Shown here: positions 62,586-64,000 of the stretch, piece after piece
Layout of the letters: every line of letters begins with the position of its first letter
How positions within the stretch are numbered: position 1 is the stretch's first letter
Assembly: GCA_963824215.1 (NCBI GenBank)
Contig: CAWGOE010000003.1
Coordinates: forward strand, 1 to 64,000
Origin: VRUE01 sp963824215
GTDB lineage: Bacteria; Actinomycetota; Thermoleophilia; Solirubrobacterales; 70-9
Reading direction: 5' to 3'
DNA: 64,000 nt
Translations under genes and position numbers: made by a program
The notes under the pieces: model-generated
Database searches by the model: none
The model's input: the letters and a program-made list of their open reading frames with translations, nothing else
Told to the model about the DNA's origin: nothing

Positions 62586-64000
62586 ATGAGCCTCAGACCG
62601 CTGATCGAGATCGCCGCCGAGAACGAGCGCCTGCACGCGCTCGCGGCTGACGTGCGCGCAGCGAGCGGCGGCGAGCCGGTGGAGATCGCCGCTTCGACCA
62701 CGCTGCGGCCGTTGCTGCTGGCAACGGTGCTCGAGGACGATCGCGGTCTCGCCGGTCGTCCCGTACTGCTGGTCAGCGCCGACGATCGTTCCGCTCGCGA
62801 CCTCGCCGCCGACCTGCGCGCCTACCTCGGCTCGCGCCGGGTCCGCTTCTATCCCTCGCGCGGCACCGGCTACGCCTCGCACGTCAATCCGCCCCCGCAC
62901 CTCGTCGGCCTGCGGATCGACGCGCTCGACTCGCTGCAGGGCGAGGACGACGCGGTCGTCGTCGCAAGCGCCACCGCCCTTGCCGAGGCCGTGCCGGACG
63001 CCTCCCTGCGCCCCGCTGGCTTCGTCCTCGAGCAGGGCGGGGAAGTGGAGCTCCCGGCCGCCGCCCGCGACCTGGCCGCCGCCGGCTACGCCCGGGTCGA
63101 GCAGGTGGAGGAACGTGGCCAGTTCGCCGTCCGCGGCGGCATCCTTGACGTCTTCCCGGCGACCGAGGAGCGGGCGGTGCGGATCGAGCTCTTCGGCGAC
63201 GAGATCGAGTCGATGCGCTGGTTCTCGACCTTCACCCAGCGCTCGCTGGGCGATGCCGAGCGGGTCGAGCTGGCTCCCGCCGCAGAGCTCGACGCCGAGC
63301 ACCGCGAAATCGCGGAGCTGGCGGCAATGGAGGCGGCCGAGGAGGGCAAGGAGGCCCCGAGCGCGGCCGAGGCCCTGCCGCTGGAGCATTTCGGCCCGCC
63401 GCTCGACCTCGTCCCCGCCGAGGCGGCCGTGATCCTCGCCGCGGCCGAGGAGATCGAGCCGGCGCTGCGCGATCACTGGGAGGACGCGACCGCGGCGATG
63501 CACGCCGATGACGCCCGCCACCTCTACGTCGATGTGGCAGCCTCACTTGCCGCTCGCGCAGTGCTCTCCCTGGGTTCAGCCGGTGACGGCAACGAGCACG
63601 CTTTCCGGGCGTCGCGCGCCGAGTCGCCGGCGCGCAGCGTCAAAGAGGCCGAGGGTGAGCTGGAGAAGCTGGTCCGCTCGGGCTATCGCACCGTCGTCGC
63701 CTTCGACAATCGCGGCGAGGCGGAGCGCTCGCGCTATGGCCTCGAACGCGTCGACGCGACCCTGCTCGACGGCGGTCGCCTCTCTCCAGAGCCGGGCCTT
63801 GCTTTTGCCGAGGCGCGCCTACGTGAGGGCTTCGTCAGCCCCGAGCTGCGGCTCGCCGTCTACCCCTTCCGCCGCTTGGTCCACCGGCGTCGTCGGGCCG
63901 AGGATCGCGTTCCCGGCGCTGGTCGTGGCCGCCTCGCCTTCAGTGATTTGCGGGTCGGCGATTACGTCGTCCACGAGGACCACGGCGTCGCCCGTTTTGC
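62586..64000 (+). CDS. mfd: Transcription-repair coupling factor Mfd, N-terminal part (runs off the window)
   Basis: UvrB-like N-terminal region: VLLVSADDRSARDLAADLRA, RVRFYPSRGTGYASHVNPPP, ASATALAEAVPD, YARVEQVEERGQFAVRGGIL and DVFPATEERAVRIELFGDEI. The beginning of the RNA-polymerase-interacting domain (LRVGDYVVHEDHGVARF) follows at the edge. 471 residues are visible of ~1100. ATG 62586 is the only good start. Divergent from the membrane-protein gene. Confidence 0.93.
   Translation, partial: MSLRPLIEIAAENERLHALAADVRAASGGEPVEIAASTTLRPLLLATVLEDDRGLAGRPVLLVSADDRSARDLAADLRAYLGSRRVRFYPSRGTGYASHVNPPPHLVGLRIDALDSLQGEDDAVVVASATALAEAVPDASLRPAGFVLEQGGEVELPAAARDLAAAGYARVEQVEERGQFAVRGGILDVFPATEERAVRIELFGDEIESMRWFSTFTQRSLGDAERVELAPAAELDAEHREIAELAAMEAAEEGKEAPSAAEALPLEHFGPPLDLVPAEAAVILAAAEEIEPALRDHWEDATAAMHADDARHLYVDVAASLAARAVLSLGSAGDGNEHAFRASRAESPARSVKEAEGELEKLVRSGYRTVVAFDNRGEAERSRYGLERVDATLLDGGRLSPEPGLAFAEARLREGFVSPELRLAVYPFRRLVHRRRRAEDRVPGAGRGRLAFSDLRVGDYVVHEDHGVARF

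Overview
Most of the window (about 2.5 kb to the end) reads as one high-GC actinobacterial chromosome segment. Thermoleophilia/Solirubrobacterales is the likeliest placement (inference). Supports are a HemQ-type coproheme decarboxylase, a mycobacterial-type FprA ferredoxin reductase, DUF3618/holin-like small envelope genes, a PucR regulator, many GTG/TTG starts, and very large secreted NHL/FN3/beta-helix proteins with Lys/Arg-rich tails. The first ~2.45 kb look alphaproteobacterial: an exosortase-A/PEP-CTERM-type sugar transferase, a DUF4170 protein, and an IS1595-like transposase that breaks off where the actinobacterial sequence begins. I read this as a chimeric assembly or an unusual junction. 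Genes in the first ~8.6 kb carry many single-base insertions, typical of low-coverage long-read sequence.

Layout. 3-14 kb: an acyl-CoA catabolic block. An acyl-CoA dehydrogenase / SnoaL-like / acyl-CoA dehydrogenase operon runs left. Rightward come a crotonase, an acyl-CoA carboxyltransferase, a BKACE (DUF849) enzyme, a CaiB/BaiF CoA-transferase and a MerR regulator, followed by an epimerase and an SDR. Two identical-architecture palindromes (AGTAG-N6-CTACT) sit at the two promoters. 14-28 kb: a class III cyclase/AAA/TPR regulator, a nitrilase-TetR operon, small membrane genes, DegV, an Fe-S trafficking trio (A-type carrier, CGFS glutaredoxin, BolA), a hydrolase, FprA, a P-domain surface protein, a PAS-like protein and HemQ. 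28-31 kb: a glycosyltransferase fused to a flippase-like membrane domain, and a tandem winged-helix regulator. 32-40 kb: a secreted-protein locus (small Cys protein, ~1300-aa propeller/FN3 protein, 1244-aa protein).

40-64 kb: mostly housekeeping genes. These are PucR, DedA-PAP2, ispE, rsmA, tatD, metH, tRNA-Gln(UUG), an HdeD-like protein, glmU, prs, a GDPD, remnants of a deleted ABC transporter, a UbiB-like kinase, rplY, pth, a crotonase, a CSLREA beta-helix protein, a polysaccharide deacetylase, and mfd running off the end.

The most unusual signal is in the intergenic DNA. There are at least three families of palindromic elements whose stems differ in sequence between copies but keep their pairing. 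(i) A ~110-nt nested element at 41,706 and 44,427. (ii) A 36-nt palindrome at 14,129 and 54,334. (iii) A ~70-95-nt element with a covarying AGA-loop hairpin at 9,261 and 50,477. A related nested element lies at 50,636. They look like REP/BIME-type or structured-RNA elements and are the best candidates here for something undescribed. No CRISPR array, rRNA or intact mobile element was seen.
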